Notes under the pieces: model-generated
Databases searched by the model: none
What the model saw: the letters and a program-made list of their open reading frames with translations, nothing else
Told to the model about the DNA's origin: nothing
NCBI RefSeq assembly: GCF_014646075.1
Contig: NZ_BMMT01000002.1
Span: 520,058 to 584,057, forward strand
Direction: 5' to 3'
Source of the DNA: Saccharopolyspora thermophila
GTDB lineage: Bacteria > Actinomycetota > Actinomycetes > Mycobacteriales > Pseudonocardiaceae
Length of the DNA: 64,000 nucleotides
Shown here: positions 36,273-45,832 of the stretch, in pieces
How the letters are laid out: each line of letters starts with the position of its first letter
Numbering within the stretch: the first letter of the stretch is position 1
Translations under genes and position numbers: made by a program

Positions 36273-37397
36273 ATGAAGATCTCACGAATCGATCTCTACA
36301 ACGTGGAACTCCCGTACGCGGGTGGGGTCTACCGGCTGTCCGGCGGCCGGACCTACGAGTCGTTCGAGGCCGCCATCGTTCGCATCACGTGCGATGACGG
36401 CACCGAAGGCTGGGGCGAGAGCACACCGTTCGGCTCGACCTACATCGCGGCACACGCGGCGGGCGCCCGTGCCGGCATCGCCGAGCTGGCACCGGCGCTG
36501 CTGGGACGGGACCCCCGGCAGACCGACCGGATCGCGGACGTCATGGACAGCACCCTGGCCGGTCACCATCACGCCAAGACGCCCCTCGACGTGGCCTGCT
36601 GGGACATCTTCGGCAAGTCGGTGGGTCTGCCGGTGAGCGAACTTCTCGGCGGCTCCACCGGCGTTGCCCTGCCCATGATCTCCTCGATCCACGCGGGCGA
36701 TCCGGACGAGATGCGCAGCCGCGTGGCCGAGCACCGGGCCAAGGGCTATCGCGGTCACTCGATCAAGATCGGCGCCCTGGACAGCGAAGGCGGGCCCGCG
36801 CTGGACGCCGAACGCATCACCGCATGCCTGGCCGACCGGCGCCCCGGCGAGTTCTTCCTGGTCGACGCCAATGGCGGGCTCCTGCCGGAGACCGCGCTGC
36901 GCATGATCCAGCTGCTGCCGCACGGGCTTGACTTCACCCTCGAGGCACCCTGCGCCACGTGGCGCGAAACCCTGTCACTGCGCCGCAGGTGTCCCTACCC
37001 CATCCTGCTCGACGAGCTCGCCCAGCTCGACGAGGACATCGCGTTCGCCGCGGCGCACGACGTGGCCGACGGCATCGGACTGAAGATCTCCAAGGCCGGC
37101 GGGCTGACGCGGGGCCGCCGCCATCGGGACATCTGCCGCGCTGCCGGACTCACCGTCAGCGTGCAGGACACCGTCGGGTCCGTCATCGCCTTCGCCGCCA
37201 TCGTCCACCTGGGTGCCACCGTCGCACCGCGATCGCTTCGGTGCGTGCTGAACTGCGCGGACATGGTGGCGTTGCAGACGGCGGAGTTCGACGCCGTGTT
37301 CACCGGGGACGGAGTTCTGCCGTCCAGCTCGCCCGGCCTGGGAATCGTCGTCAACCAGGACGTTCTCGGCGACCCGGCCATGACCTGGCAAGCCTAG
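36273..37397 (+). CDS. Enolase-superfamily enzyme, cis-3-hydroxy-L-proline dehydratase-like
   Basis: This mandelate racemase/muconate lactonizing enzyme has 374 residues. The metal ligands are D198 (FLVDANGG), E224 (TLEAP) and D247 (ILLDE); the catalytic lysines are K165 (GHSIKIG) and K271 (IGLKISKAGG). The phrases LSGGR near the N-terminus, GESTPFGSTYIAAH and AKTPLDVACWDIFG closely recall bacterial cis-3-hydroxyproline dehydratases such as LhpI, as I remember them. The ATG at 36273 follows GGAG; an ATG at 36237 overlapping the previous stop is possible. It is the last gene of the five-gene run, followed by a very strong terminator. Confidence 0.85.
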   Translation: MKISRIDLYNVELPYAGGVYRLSGGRTYESFEAAIVRITCDDGTEGWGESTPFGSTYIAAHAAGARAGIAELAPALLGRDPRQTDRIADVMDSTLAGHHHAKTPLDVACWDIFGKSVGLPVSELLGGSTGVALPMISSIHAGDPDEMRSRVAEHRAKGYRGHSIKIGALDSEGGPALDAERITACLADRRPGEFFLVDANGGLLPETALRMIQLLPHGLDFTLEAPCATWRETLSLRRRCPYPILLDELAQLDEDIAFAAAHDVADGIGLKISKAGGLTRGRRHRDICRAAGLTVSVQDTVGSVIAFAAIVHLGATVAPRSLRCVLNCADMVALQTAEFDAVFTGDGVLPSSSPGLGIVVNQDVLGDPAMTWQA

Positions 37398-37426
37398 GAG
37401 GTCGCGGGCGCCACGGGATCGGATCT

Positions 37427-37475
37427 CGAGGACCTCCGGGGCCGGTGTGGATCACACCGGCCCCGGAGGTCCTCG
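37427..37475. terminator. Perfect 23-bp stem-loop terminator
   Basis: Arms 37427-37449 and 37453-37475 (CGAGGACCTCCGGGGCCGGT...) pair without a mismatch around the loop GAT. It sits between the convergent enolase-superfamily and IclR genes, 5 bases from the IclR stop, and should terminate both. Confidence 0.85.
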
Positions 37476-37480
37476 TGTGC

Positions 37481-38308
37481 CTACCGCGGTTGCCGGGGTC
37501 GGCTTCCGGTTGGTGTTCTCGTCGTTCGGCCGGCCGGCGTTCCGGTCTCCCGTTGGAAGGGCTGCTGGAGCGCCGTCTCGATCTCCGCGGCCGCGATGCA
37601 AAGTCGGCGGGCCGATTCGTCGATCCGGCCGATCATGCGCGAGGTGGGGCCGGAGATGTTGATGACGGCGATCAGGGTGCCGGTGTGGTCGCGGATCGGG
37701 ACGCCGACCGAGGTCAGGCCGATCTCCACCTCCTCGCTGGCCACCGCATAGCCCCTGTCCCGCTCGACGTGCAGTCGTTCGAGGAGCTCGTCGACGGTCC
37801 GGGGCGCTGCCGGGCCGGAGATCGGCATGCGGAGATCGTCTTCGGTGAGCGCTTCGACGAGGTCGTCGTCGGAGTCGAACAGCAGAGCCCTGCCGGAGGC
37901 CGTGCAGTGCATCGGGGAACTCCGGCCCACCCAGCCGCCTGCCCGGAGGGACTGGGTCGATTCCTCGCGCAGGACGGTGAACGAACGGTTGCCCCGTTGC
38001 ACGGACAGCAGCGCCACCTCCCCGGTACGTGCCACCACTCGGCGCAGCGCCGGTCGGGCCGCACGCAGCAGGGCGGAATCTCCCGCACTCGAGGCGAGCA
38101 CCAGCAGGCTCCATCCCAGGCGGTAACGCCGGGTCTGGGGGTCCTGCTCGACCAGACCGCCGCGTTCGAGCGCCTTGAGCATGCGTGAGACCTGACTGCG
38201 CTCGCGGCCCACTGCCCGAGCGAGGTCGCTCACCCCATGGTCGTTTCCTGCCCCACCTGCGCCGAAGGCGAGCAGCAGTGCGGCGACGCGTTCCGCTGCC
38301 GAATCCAT
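37481..38308 (-). CDS. IclR family transcriptional regulator
   Basis: The 275-residue protein has an N-terminal winged helix (VSDLARAVGRERSQVSRMLKALERGGLV) and an IclR effector domain with MHCTASGRALLFDSDD, GYAVASEEVEIGLTSVGVPIRD and AVINISGPTSRM. A basic, proline-rich tail of about 20 residues follows. The ATG at 38308 is chosen; another at 38320 is in frame. It is divergent from the aspartase-like gene and convergent with the amine oxidase operon, so it could control either or both. The effector is unknown. Confidence 0.92.
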   Translation of the reverse strand: MDSAAERVAALLLAFGAGGAGNDHGVSDLARAVGRERSQVSRMLKALERGGLVEQDPQTRRYRLGWSLLVLASSAGDSALLRAARPALRRVVARTGEVALLSVQRGNRSFTVLREESTQSLRAGGWVGRSSPMHCTASGRALLFDSDDDLVEALTEDDLRMPISGPAAPRTVDELLERLHVERDRGYAVASEEVEIGLTSVGVPIRDHTGTLIAVINISGPTSRMIGRIDESARRLCIAAAEIETALQQPFQRETGTPAGRTTRTPTGSRPRQPR

Positions 38309-38350
38309 CGCGGGCACCATCCCACATGTTGCTACATGAACAACACCATC

Positions 38351-38370
38351 GTTCGAACTTTCGTGAAAGT
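38351..38370. promoter_or_regulatory. Overlapping inverted repeats, candidate IclR operator
   Basis: GTTCGAAC (38351-38358) is a perfect palindrome and overlaps ACTTTC-gt-GAAAGT (38357-38370), a second perfect inverted repeat. They lie 43 bases upstream of the iclR start and 134 bases before the lyase start. Confidence 0.5.
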
Positions 38371-38503
38371 ACCAGGTCACACTGTTTCTGGCGTTGTTGT
38401 GACAGCAACACCGATGGACCGTTCGGGCAGGCGTGCCTAGCGTTGCGGCTCCGCGGACAACCGCGGGATCAGGTCGCTTTCGACGAGGAGAGTGAGACGG
38501 TCG

Positions 38504-39778
38504 ATGACTGCCGAGCTGGATGTCACGACGCCGCGAGATCAGCTCTACGGGCTCCAGACGGAGCTGGGGGTGGAGAACTTCCCGGTGCGTGGCCGCACCT
38601 TCGGTGACGTGGTGCCGTTCGTGCGCAACTACGCGCGGGTCAAGCTGGCGGCCGCGCGGGTCAACCACGCGTCCGGGGTGCTCGACCAGGCGCGCTGCGA
38701 TGCCATCGTCACCGCGTGCCAGGAGATCATCGCCGGCGAGCACGCCGATCAGTTCCCGACGCCGCTGGTGCACGGCGGCGGCGGGACCACGGCGAACATG
38801 AACGTCAACGAGGTGATCGCGACCCGCGCGAGCGCGATCGCCGGGATCACGGTGCACCCGAACGACCACGTCAACGCGTCGCAGTCGACGAACGACACCT
38901 ATCCGACAGCGATGGCCCTGACGATCCTGGAGCTGGTTGAGGCGCCGGTCGCGGCGTTGCGCGAGCTGTCCGCCGCGTTCGAGCGCAAGGCAGTTGAGTT
39001 CGATCAGACACCGCACCTCGGGCGTACGTGCCTGCAGGACGCAGTCGCGGTCACCGCCGGGGACACCCACCGGGGCCACGCTGCGGCGATCAGTCGTGTC
39101 GCGGCCGGGCTGGCCGATGCTGCCGCGGGGCTGAGTGCGGTGCCGATCGGGGCGACCGCGATCGGCACCGGCATCGGGGCCCCGGCTGGGTTCGGCGAAC
39201 GCTGCGCAGAGATGCTGGCCGCCCTGACCGGACGCCGCATCACGAGTGCGGAGAACCGCTACGACAGCCTGGCCCACCTCGACCCGTACGCCGAGATCGC
39301 CGCAGCCGGGACCCGTGCCGCGATCACCATCGCGAAGATCGCCGCTGACCTCCGAATCCTCTCCTCCGGCCCGCACGGCGGGTTCGGCGACCTCACGATC
39401 CCGGCTGTGCAGGCCGGATCGTCCATCATGCCGGCCAAGGTCAACCCGGTGATCCCCGAGTACGTCATGCAGCTCAGCTACCGGGTCCGGGGCCAGAGCC
39501 ACACGGTGGACTGCGCCGTCGCGGCAGGGGAACTGGAACTCAACGTGATGGAGCCGGTCATCCTGGACGCGCTGACGACCATCTTCGACGACATCGCCGC
39601 CGCAGCCGACACCTTCGCTCGGCGCTGTGTCGACGGCCTGGCGTGGAACGGCGTCCACCGGGAACGCAACCTCACCGGCGCGCTGGACCAGTGGGTGGAG
39701 CTGTCCGCGGCAGAGGGATACGAGACCGCCACCAGCCGACGGCGCGGTGTCTCCGGGAACGGAGGACCGACGCAATGA
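38504..39778 (+). CDS. Aspartase/fumarase superfamily lyase
   Basis: This homotetrameric superfamily cleaves C-N or C-O bonds to release fumarate. The 424-residue protein has the signature GSSIMPAKVNPVIPE near residue 305, with its catalytic serine, plus an N-terminal RDQLYGLQTELGVENFPVRG close to aspartate ammonia-lyases, GGGTTANMNVNEVIA and NDHVNASQSTNDTYPTAM. It is shorter at the N-terminus than typical AspA. The lyase may release fumarate and an amine from an N-substituted aspartate, or use aspartate itself. The ATG at 38504 is preceded at some distance by GAGGAG; a GTG at 38492 is possible. Its stop overlaps the next start as ATGA. Confidence 0.88.
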   Translation: MTAELDVTTPRDQLYGLQTELGVENFPVRGRTFGDVVPFVRNYARVKLAAARVNHASGVLDQARCDAIVTACQEIIAGEHADQFPTPLVHGGGGTTANMNVNEVIATRASAIAGITVHPNDHVNASQSTNDTYPTAMALTILELVEAPVAALRELSAAFERKAVEFDQTPHLGRTCLQDAVAVTAGDTHRGHAAAISRVAAGLADAAAGLSAVPIGATAIGTGIGAPAGFGERCAEMLAALTGRRITSAENRYDSLAHLDPYAEIAAAGTRAAITIAKIAADLRILSSGPHGGFGDLTIPAVQAGSSIMPAKVNPVIPEYVMQLSYRVRGQSHTVDCAVAAGELELNVMEPVILDALTTIFDDIAAAADTFARRCVDGLAWNGVHRERNLTGALDQWVELSAAEGYETATSRRRGVSGNGGPTQ

Positions 39779-41109
39779 GCACCTCAGCCCGAAACACCAC
39801 CGCCCCGCTGGCTTACGAGAACGCACCCCTCACCCGTTTCCACATCAGGGTGACCATCGCCGGTACCGGTGGGCAGTTCAGCGACGGCTTCATCCTGGGC
39901 ATCATCGGGATCGTCATCGCCGCGGCGACCAAATCCCTCGGACTGACCCCGCTGTGGGTCGGGTTGCTGGGCGCGGCCACCCTGGCCGGCCTGTTTTTCG
40001 GCGCGGTCCTCACCGGCCCGATCGCCGACCGCATCGGACGCCGCCAGATCTTTGCCTGGGACATGCTGGCCTTCGCCGTGCTGTCGCTGGCGCAGTTTTT
40101 CGTCCAGACACCCGGCCAGCTGCTGGTCCTGCGGCTGCTGCTGGGCCTGGTTCTCGGGGCGGACTACGTGGTCAGCAAATCCCTGGTCACCGAACACGCA
40201 CCGGTCAGATTCCGCGGCAGGTTGACGAGTCTGCTGGCCGTCGCCTGGGCCGCCGGCTACGTCTTCGCCTACCTGATCGGTTTCCTGCTCACCGATCAGG
40301 GCGGAGACTCCTGGCGCTTCATGCTCGCGACCAGCGCCGTTCCCGCGCTGCTCGTCTTCGGTTTCCGGCTCGGCGTCCCCGAAGCGCCGCTGTGGCTGTC
40401 GCGGCACGGGCGCGACACCGAAGCCGCCGCGGTCGTCCGGCGCCACCTCGGCCCGAACGTGCTCCCACCCACCGCAACACCGGCCACGGCCCGACGCGGG
40501 ATGCGCGCCCTGTTCAGCCCGGCCCACCGCAGGCGCACCGCCGTCGGTGCCCTGTTCTACGTCTGCCAGGTCATCCCGTTCTTCGCTCTCGGCACCTTCT
40601 CACCCCAGGTGATGGAGGCGCTCGGGGTCACCAGCAAGCTGGGAGCCGGAGCCCTCTACAACGTCTTCCTGCTGGCCGGCGCGATCGTCGGCCTGCTCAT
40701 CATCGACAAGATCTCCCGACGCCTGTTTCTGATCGGGACCTTCGTCGTCGGCGCCGCACTGCTGGCCGCGCTGACGGCCTTCGCCGACATCGGCGGACCG
40801 GTCGTTTCGGTCGGCCTGTTCACGGCATTCGCGTTCGTCCTGGCGGCAGCGGTGAATCTGGAGTTCGTCTACCCGCCCGAGCTCTTTCCCACCGACCTCC
40901 GCGCCTCCGGTGTGGGCATCGCCGTGGCCGCCAGCCGGATCGGCTCCGCAGCGAGCACGTTCCTGCTTCCGCTCGTGGCCAGCGGCTACGGCATGGACGT
41001 CGCGCTGGGCGGCTGCGTGGTCGTGCTGGTCCTCGGTGCCCTCGTCTGCTGGGCATGGGCACCCGAGACGGGTACGGAATCACTGGACGACATCGACACC
41101 CGCACCTGA
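39775..41109 (+). CDS. MFS transporter (sugar/metabolite:H+ symporter type)
   Basis: This 12-helix major facilitator of 444 residues contains GGQFSDGFILGIIGIVIAA, the motif A loop GPIADRIGRRQIFAWDML, and ELFPTDLRASGVGIAVAASRIGSA, the sugar-porter-like motif after helix 10. It is translationally coupled to the lyase gene (ATGA overlap), which suggests it carries the lyase's substrate or product. A frame start at 39643 inside the lyase gene is rejected. The substrate is not predictable. Confidence 0.9.
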   Translation: MSTSARNTTAPLAYENAPLTRFHIRVTIAGTGGQFSDGFILGIIGIVIAAATKSLGLTPLWVGLLGAATLAGLFFGAVLTGPIADRIGRRQIFAWDMLAFAVLSLAQFFVQTPGQLLVLRLLLGLVLGADYVVSKSLVTEHAPVRFRGRLTSLLAVAWAAGYVFAYLIGFLLTDQGGDSWRFMLATSAVPALLVFGFRLGVPEAPLWLSRHGRDTEAAAVVRRHLGPNVLPPTATPATARRGMRALFSPAHRRRTAVGALFYVCQVIPFFALGTFSPQVMEALGVTSKLGAGALYNVFLLAGAIVGLLIIDKISRRLFLIGTFVVGAALLAALTAFADIGGPVVSVGLFTAFAFVLAAAVNLEFVYPPELFPTDLRASGVGIAVAASRIGSAASTFLLPLVASGYGMDVALGGCVVVLVLGALVCWAWAPETGTESLDDIDTRT

Positions 41110-41134
41110 TTTCACCCCAGCTCCACCCTCGCCC

Positions 41135-41167
41135 GGCGCGGACAACCACCATACGGCTGTCCGCGCC
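41135..41167. terminator. Hairpin between convergent MFS and epimerase-like genes
   Basis: GGCGCGGACA (41135-41144) and TGTCCGCGCC (41158-41167) form a perfect 10-bp stem with a 13-base loop in the 133-bp convergent gap. Confidence 0.65.
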
Positions 41168-41242
41168 CGGCGAGAGGCTCCGGGCAGCTCGCCAGTTCCG
41201 TCGGCTCGCTTTCCCTCGCAGAAGACCCGCTCGCGCGCACCG

Positions 41243-42349
41243 TCAGCCAACGACCGTCACCGGAGCGCCGAACCGGCGCTCGTCTGGCGTGATGCCCAGG
41301 CCGGTTCCGGACGGCAGGTCGATGTGGCCGTCGACGACCCTGAGGCCGCCCTCGGGGGCGTAGTGGTCACCGAGGTACGGCTGCGCGATCCACACGCCTT
41401 CGTTGAGCCGTGGATGCACCGTGGCGCCGATGTGGGTGCAGGCCGCCGCGATGACGTCCCCGCCCCACGCGTCGTCGCACGTGTGCGGCAGCGACCGCGC
41501 CTCGCAGATCCCGCGCACGGTCGTCATCGGCAGCAAACCACCGAGACGGGTGACCTTGAGACCGAACCCGTCGCAGAGGTTGGACCCCACTGCTCGCAGC
41601 ACGGCGTTGACGTCCACTGTGGTCTCGTCGAGGTAGATCGCGTGCTCGATCCGGTCACGGATTCCGTGCAGTTCGTCCATGGTGCGGGTGGGCTGCTCGA
41701 GGATGAACGGAATGTCGCGGCACTCGCGGCTCAGCCGCAGCACGTCCCGCGTCACCAGCGAGCGGTTGGCGTCCACCGCCAGCCGCACGCGCCCGCCTAC
41801 CCGTTCCCACACCTTGCGCACGACCTCGATGTCGACGTCCACGGGACGGTTGCCGATCTTCACCTGCAGGCGCGGATAACCCTCCTTCGCGCGCTGGTGG
41901 GCCTGCTCGGCGACCTCATCGGGTTCCCCGACGCTCAGCGCGTAGTACGACGGCACACGTTCGGTCTGCACTCCGCCGAGCAGGTCGGCGACGCGCACGC
42001 CGAAGTGCCTGCCCGTGATGTCGTGCGCGGCGATGTCAATGGCGGCCTTGGCGTACTCGTGGCCGTCCAGCAGCGCGTTCATGCGGCGGTGCAGGCTGAG
42101 GATCTGGGTGGGGTCCGCGCCGATCAGGCCCGGGGCCAGCTCGGCCAACGCCGCCTGCGCGCCGGCCGCGTGGTGTGGCTGGTAGACGGGGCCGACGGGG
42201 CAGGTTTCGCCCCAGCCGACCAGGCCACTGTCGGTGACAACCTTGACCAGGGTGGTCTCCAGCGTGGTGAGTTCGCCGACGGACATCCGGTAGGGCCCGT
42301 GGACAACGGGAATCTGGTGCGAGTAGACGGCGATCTCGGAGATCTTCAC
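41243..42349 (-). CDS. hpbD: Enolase-superfamily epimerase, 4-hydroxyproline betaine 2-epimerase-like
   Basis: This 368-residue enzyme strongly recalls HpbD, which epimerises trans-4-hydroxy-L-proline betaine at C2. Shared stretches, from memory, include [75 protein letters not shown] and [13 protein letters not shown]. The paired catalytic lysines K164 and K265 and metal ligands D193, E218, D241 are present, as epimerase chemistry requires. The GTG at 42349 follows GGGAGAG. It leads into an aldolase and a ProP-like transporter upstream on the same strand. Proline betaine itself is an alternative substrate. Confidence 0.85.
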   Translation of the reverse strand: MKISEIAVYSHQIPVVHGPYRMSVGELTTLETTLVKVVTDSGLVGWGETCPVGPVYQPHHAAGAQAALAELAPGLIGADPTQILSLHRRMNALLDGHEYAKAAIDIAAHDITGRHFGVRVADLLGGVQTERVPSYYALSVGEPDEVAEQAHQRAKEGYPRLQVKIGNRPVDVDIEVVRKVWERVGGRVRLAVDANRSLVTRDVLRLSRECRDIPFILEQPTRTMDELHGIRDRIEHAIYLDETTVDVNAVLRAVGSNLCDGFGLKVTRLGGLLPMTTVRGICEARSLPHTCDDAWGGDVIAAACTHIGATVHPRLNEGVWIAQPYLGDHYAPEGGLRVVDGHIDLPSGTGLGITPDERRFGAPVTVVG

Positions 42350-42389
42350 GCGCTCTCCCTCAGCTGATGGCGGTCGTGGGTGGGGGCCG

Positions 42390-43193
42390 TCAGACCCGGC
42401 GGGCGCGGTCCAGGTGCGACCGCGCGATCTGCTCGAGGTGAACCAGATCGCCCTCGATGCTGATGAAGTCGAAGCCGAGGGCCAGGCGCGCTGCCGCGGT
42501 GTCCCCGTCGTCGGCGTGGATGCCCACCGCCTTGCCCGCGGCGTGTCCGGCGCGCAGGATGCGGTGCAGCGCCGCGTCCCGGGCCTCGACGGCGGCCGGA
42601 TCGTCGGGGTGGCCGCCGCCGATCGCGAGCGTGAGGTCGTACGGGCCCACGTAGAGCGCATCGACGCCGGGCACGGCTGCGATCTCCGCCACGTTGTCCA
42701 GGCCCGCCGCGGTCTCGATCATCACGGCCACCAGCGTCGTGTCGTTCACCACCGCAAGGTCCGAACCGCGCCGCAGCTCGGAACGCATCGGCCCGTACGA
42801 GCGGCGCCCCAGCGGCGGGTACTTCGCGTTCCGCACCGCCTCGCGCGCCGCCTCCGCGTCGTCGATCATCGGCACGATCACGCCGGCCGCGCCGGCATCG
42901 AGTGCCTGGCCGATGCAACGCGGGTCGTTCGCGGCCGTGCGTACGAGCCCCACCGTGGGGCGCGGACCCAGGGCGCCGCCCGCATCGATGGCCATGAGGC
43001 CGTCGCGGATGCCGCTGTAGCCCATGAGCCCGTGCTGCTGGTCCAGGCACAGGTAGTCGAAGCCGGTCCGCGCCAGCCGCTCGGTCATCACGGGCGAATC
43101 GGCCAGCAGCCAGTACCCCACGAGCGGCTCGCGCTCGCGCACGCGCCGTACGAAGTCCGCGACCGGCGTCGCTGACTGGTTCGCCCTCGTCAA
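42390..43193 (-). CDS. HpcH/HpaI aldolase/citrate lyase family protein
   Basis: This class II pyruvate aldolase-like TIM barrel has 267 residues. [32 protein letters not shown], the metal-site segment [14 protein letters not shown] and [17 protein letters not shown] define the HpaI/GarL group, which splits 2-keto-4-hydroxy acids into pyruvate and an aldehyde. I start at the TTG 43193 because GAGGAGGAAAC precedes it; the open frame to 43244 has no better start. It lies 40 bases upstream of the epimerase gene on the same strand. It may work after the hydratase at 44970. Confidence 0.88.
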   Translation of the reverse strand: MTRANQSATPVADFVRRVREREPLVGYWLLADSPVMTERLARTGFDYLCLDQQHGLMGYSGIRDGLMAIDAGGALGPRPTVGLVRTAANDPRCIGQALDAGAAGVIVPMIDDAEAAREAVRNAKYPPLGRRSYGPMRSELRRGSDLAVVNDTTLVAVMIETAAGLDNVAEIAAVPGVDALYVGPYDLTLAIGGGHPDDPAAVEARDAALHRILRAGHAAGKAVGIHADDGDTAAARLALGFDFISIEGDLVHLEQIARSHLDRARRV

Positions 43194-43257
43194 GTTTCCT
43201 CCTCGTCGTGGTCCGTGCGGCCAGCGCCCGGCCGCTGGCCGCACGGTGTCGGTGGGC

Positions 43258-44763
43258 TCAGGCGCGCTCGTTCACGCCCGGCAGGGGCGCCAGGAGCATG
43301 GTCGAGGTGTCCAGGCGCTCGTTCGTGTCCTGGCCGGCGACCAGCTCTCGGGCCTCCGCCCTGCTGGACACCACCGGGACCGAGCCGAGCAGCGGCCGCG
43401 AGGCGGTCTCGCGCATGCACAGGGCGGCGACGAGGGCGAGGGCGGAAAAGCCCATGACGTAGAAGGCGGGCGCATAGCTGTTCCCGGTCAGCTCCACGAG
43501 CAGCTGCGACACCAGCGGCACGGTGCCGCCGAACAGCGAGGCGGCGATGTTCTGCGTGAACCCGACGGCGCAGTACCGCGAGGCCGTCGGGTACAGCTCG
43601 GCCATGATGGCGGCGTTCATGCTCAGAAACAGCGTTCCCGGGATCATCACGAGTGCCAGCGCGACATACAGCGACCACGTGGTCCCCAGGTGCATCAGCG
43701 CGAACGCGGGAGTCAGCAGGATCAGGTTGCCGATGGCCGCCATGAGGTAGACCGGTTTGCGCCCGAGCTTGTCCGACATGCGTCCGAAGACCGGCAGCAG
43801 GATGGCCTGCAGGATGAGGATGGCGACGGTGGCGATCGCGGTGTGGACCGAGGCGATTCCGACTTCAACCTCGAGGTACGTGGGCATGTAGCTGGTCAGG
43901 GTGTACGACGACGCGCCGTCGGCACCGATGAGGGCCACGCCGATGAGGACCTGCGGCCAGTAGAGCCGCAGGACTCCGGACAGGTTGTGGCGCACGAAGA
44001 TCGGGTCGACATCCTGCACCGCGGTTTTCTCCCGGGTGGCCTCGAAACTCGGAGACTCCGCGATGCGGCTGCGCAACAGCATCGCGATGATGCCGAGGAC
44101 GAACGCCATGAGGAACGGGACGCGCCAGCCGCCGTTGAGCATGGCGTCCGGGCCCCAGAAGTGGGTGGCGATGCCGGTGGTCGCCGCGACGACGGCGGCA
44201 CCTGCCGCGAATCCGAGCTGTGAGCCGCTGTTGAGCATCGAGGTCCAGAACCCGCGGCTGCGGTCCGGCGAGAACTCCGCGACGTAGGTCGCCGCGCCGG
44301 CGTATTCGCCGCCGGTGGAGAAGCCCTGCGCCATGCGCAGCAGGTAGAGCAGAACCACGGCCCAGCCGCCGATCGTGCTCGCCTCGGGCAGCAGGCCGAT
44401 CAGCGTGGTGGCAGCGGCCATGAGCGCGATGGTGAAGAACATGACCTTGCGGCGGCCGATCTTGTCCCCGATCGGGCCGAGGATCATGCCGCCGAGGGGC
44501 CGGACCAGGAACGACACGGCGAAACCGAGCAGTGTCACGAGCAGGCCGAGCTGCGGGTCCATGCCCTCGGTGAACACCTTGGTCAGGGTGACGGCCAGGT
44601 AGCCGTAGACCCCGACGTCGTACCACTCGATGAAATTGCCCACCCCAGCACCGATTTGCGCGCGGACGAGCGCCGGTTTGTCGACGATGATGCAGTCCTC
44701 TTCGCGGAGCCGGCGCGTGCCCTTGCGGGCTCCGGAGCGGAGACTTCTGGGTGAATCAGACAT
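43258..44763 (-). CDS. MFS transporter, MHS family (ProP/shikimate-type symporter)
   Basis: This 12-helix metabolite:H+ symporter has 501 residues. GAGVGNFIEWYDVGVYGYLA, RPLGGMILGPIGDKIGRRKVM and QGFSTGGEYAGAATYVAE are the MHS-family marks shared with ProP, the proline/glycine betaine carrier. The C-terminal tail is about 45 residues and hydrophilic, without an obvious coiled coil. The ATG at 44763 follows GAGGGA. Uptake of a betaine or proline analogue would suit its HpbD-like neighbour, though MHS carriers also take up organic acids. Confidence 0.9.
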   Translation of the reverse strand: MSDSPRSLRSGARKGTRRLREEDCIIVDKPALVRAQIGAGVGNFIEWYDVGVYGYLAVTLTKVFTEGMDPQLGLLVTLLGFAVSFLVRPLGGMILGPIGDKIGRRKVMFFTIALMAAATTLIGLLPEASTIGGWAVVLLYLLRMAQGFSTGGEYAGAATYVAEFSPDRSRGFWTSMLNSGSQLGFAAGAAVVAATTGIATHFWGPDAMLNGGWRVPFLMAFVLGIIAMLLRSRIAESPSFEATREKTAVQDVDPIFVRHNLSGVLRLYWPQVLIGVALIGADGASSYTLTSYMPTYLEVEVGIASVHTAIATVAILILQAILLPVFGRMSDKLGRKPVYLMAAIGNLILLTPAFALMHLGTTWSLYVALALVMIPGTLFLSMNAAIMAELYPTASRYCAVGFTQNIAASLFGGTVPLVSQLLVELTGNSYAPAFYVMGFSALALVAALCMRETASRPLLGSVPVVSSRAEARELVAGQDTNERLDTSTMLLAPLPGVNERA

Positions 44764-44969
44764 CGTTGTCCCTCGTTTCTGGCGGTTGCCGCGAGTCAGC
44801 GTGGTGCGGCCGCGGCTTCGGGGTGGGGAGAGCCAGGGGCGCTTCCTTTGTGGCCGAACAGCGCGGGGAGCGGAGCCGGCTTAACCCGACAAGTGATCTC
44901 CGTGGTCGGGTCGGTCCCTTCGTCGCGGTGGCGATGAGCGAGAGGCGGCACGGCCGATACTTTCCGGAC

Positions 44970-45788
44970 TCAGCGCGCGGCGATCGGGTCGAGGTGGGAG
45001 TCAGCGGCAGCCGCGTACTCGAAGCTCACCTCTCCCCACCCGGCGAAGCTGCCCGTGATGCGGTGTCCCGGCACCAGCTTCTCCGCCGCCAGGATGCTGC
45101 CCGGCAGGATCAGCTGGCCGGCCTTGAGCGTGACGTCGTACTCGGCGATGCGACGGCAGAGCCAGGCGAGCGCGCCGATGGGGTTGCCGTAGACGGCGTT
45201 GGTGTTGCCCGTGGCCTTGACCTCGTCATCGAAGCGCACCTCCCCGGGGGTATCGGCGAGGTTGACCTCGGAGAGCTTGCGCGGACAGCCACCGACGATC
45301 ACGGCACCGCTGGAGCCGCAGTCGGCCAGCGTGTCGTAGATCCCGATGTTCCAGTTCCGCACCCGGGAATCGATGATCTCCAGGGCGGGGACGACGAAGT
45401 CGGTGGCGGCCATGATGTCCACGGCCGTGACGTGCGGACCGCCGACGTCCTTGTGCAGCACGAAGGCCGGCTCCACCTCGACGAACGGCTCGATGAACTC
45501 GTCAGCGGTGATCGTCAGGTTCTCCGGGCGGAACTGGCTGGCCAGCAGGTAGCCGTAGTCGGGCTCGTCCACACCGAACTTGGTCTGCATCGCCTTCGCG
45601 ATGTTGCCCAGCTTGAAACCGGCGACCGCGTCCCCAGCAGCCACGCGCCGCCGGATGACCTCCTCCTGGGCGCGGAAGGCGTCCGCTTTGGTGGGGCCGT
45701 CCGCTTCGTCAATGAGTTTGTCGACGGGGCAACGGGACTGCTGGGCCGCGATGATGCGCTCCGCGGTCTCGACGATGTTGATCGCCAC
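44970..45788 (-). CDS. 2-oxopent-4-enoate hydratase / decarboxylase family
   Basis: This FAH-fold enzyme of the MhpD/DmpH family hydrates 2-keto-4-pentenoates or decarboxylates 4-oxalocrotonate. The 272 residues contain GFKLGNIAKAMQTKFGVDEPDYGYL, the metal-binding FVEVEPAFVLHKDV and ALEIIDSRVRNWNI, then GNPIGALAWLCRRIAEYDVTLKAGQLILPGS. The start is GTG 45788 with AAAGGAA upstream; the open frame upstream to 46691 belongs to other genes. Next to an HpaI-type aldolase it could complete a meta-cleavage-like lower pathway. Confidence 0.9.
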   Translation of the reverse strand: MAINIVETAERIIAAQQSRCPVDKLIDEADGPTKADAFRAQEEVIRRRVAAGDAVAGFKLGNIAKAMQTKFGVDEPDYGYLLASQFRPENLTITADEFIEPFVEVEPAFVLHKDVGGPHVTAVDIMAATDFVVPALEIIDSRVRNWNIGIYDTLADCGSSGAVIVGGCPRKLSEVNLADTPGEVRFDDEVKATGNTNAVYGNPIGALAWLCRRIAEYDVTLKAGQLILPGSILAAEKLVPGHRITGSFAGWGEVSFEYAAAADSHLDPIAAR

Positions 45789-45832
45789 GGTGAGAATTCC
45801 TTTGTTGGTTGGTGATTTCCGGACAGCGCCGG

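Noticed and set aside
37481..39826. 781-codon minus-strand frame suggesting a giant IclR protein
   Set aside because: Only the last 275 codons are an IclR protein; the rest is antisense to the lyase gene.
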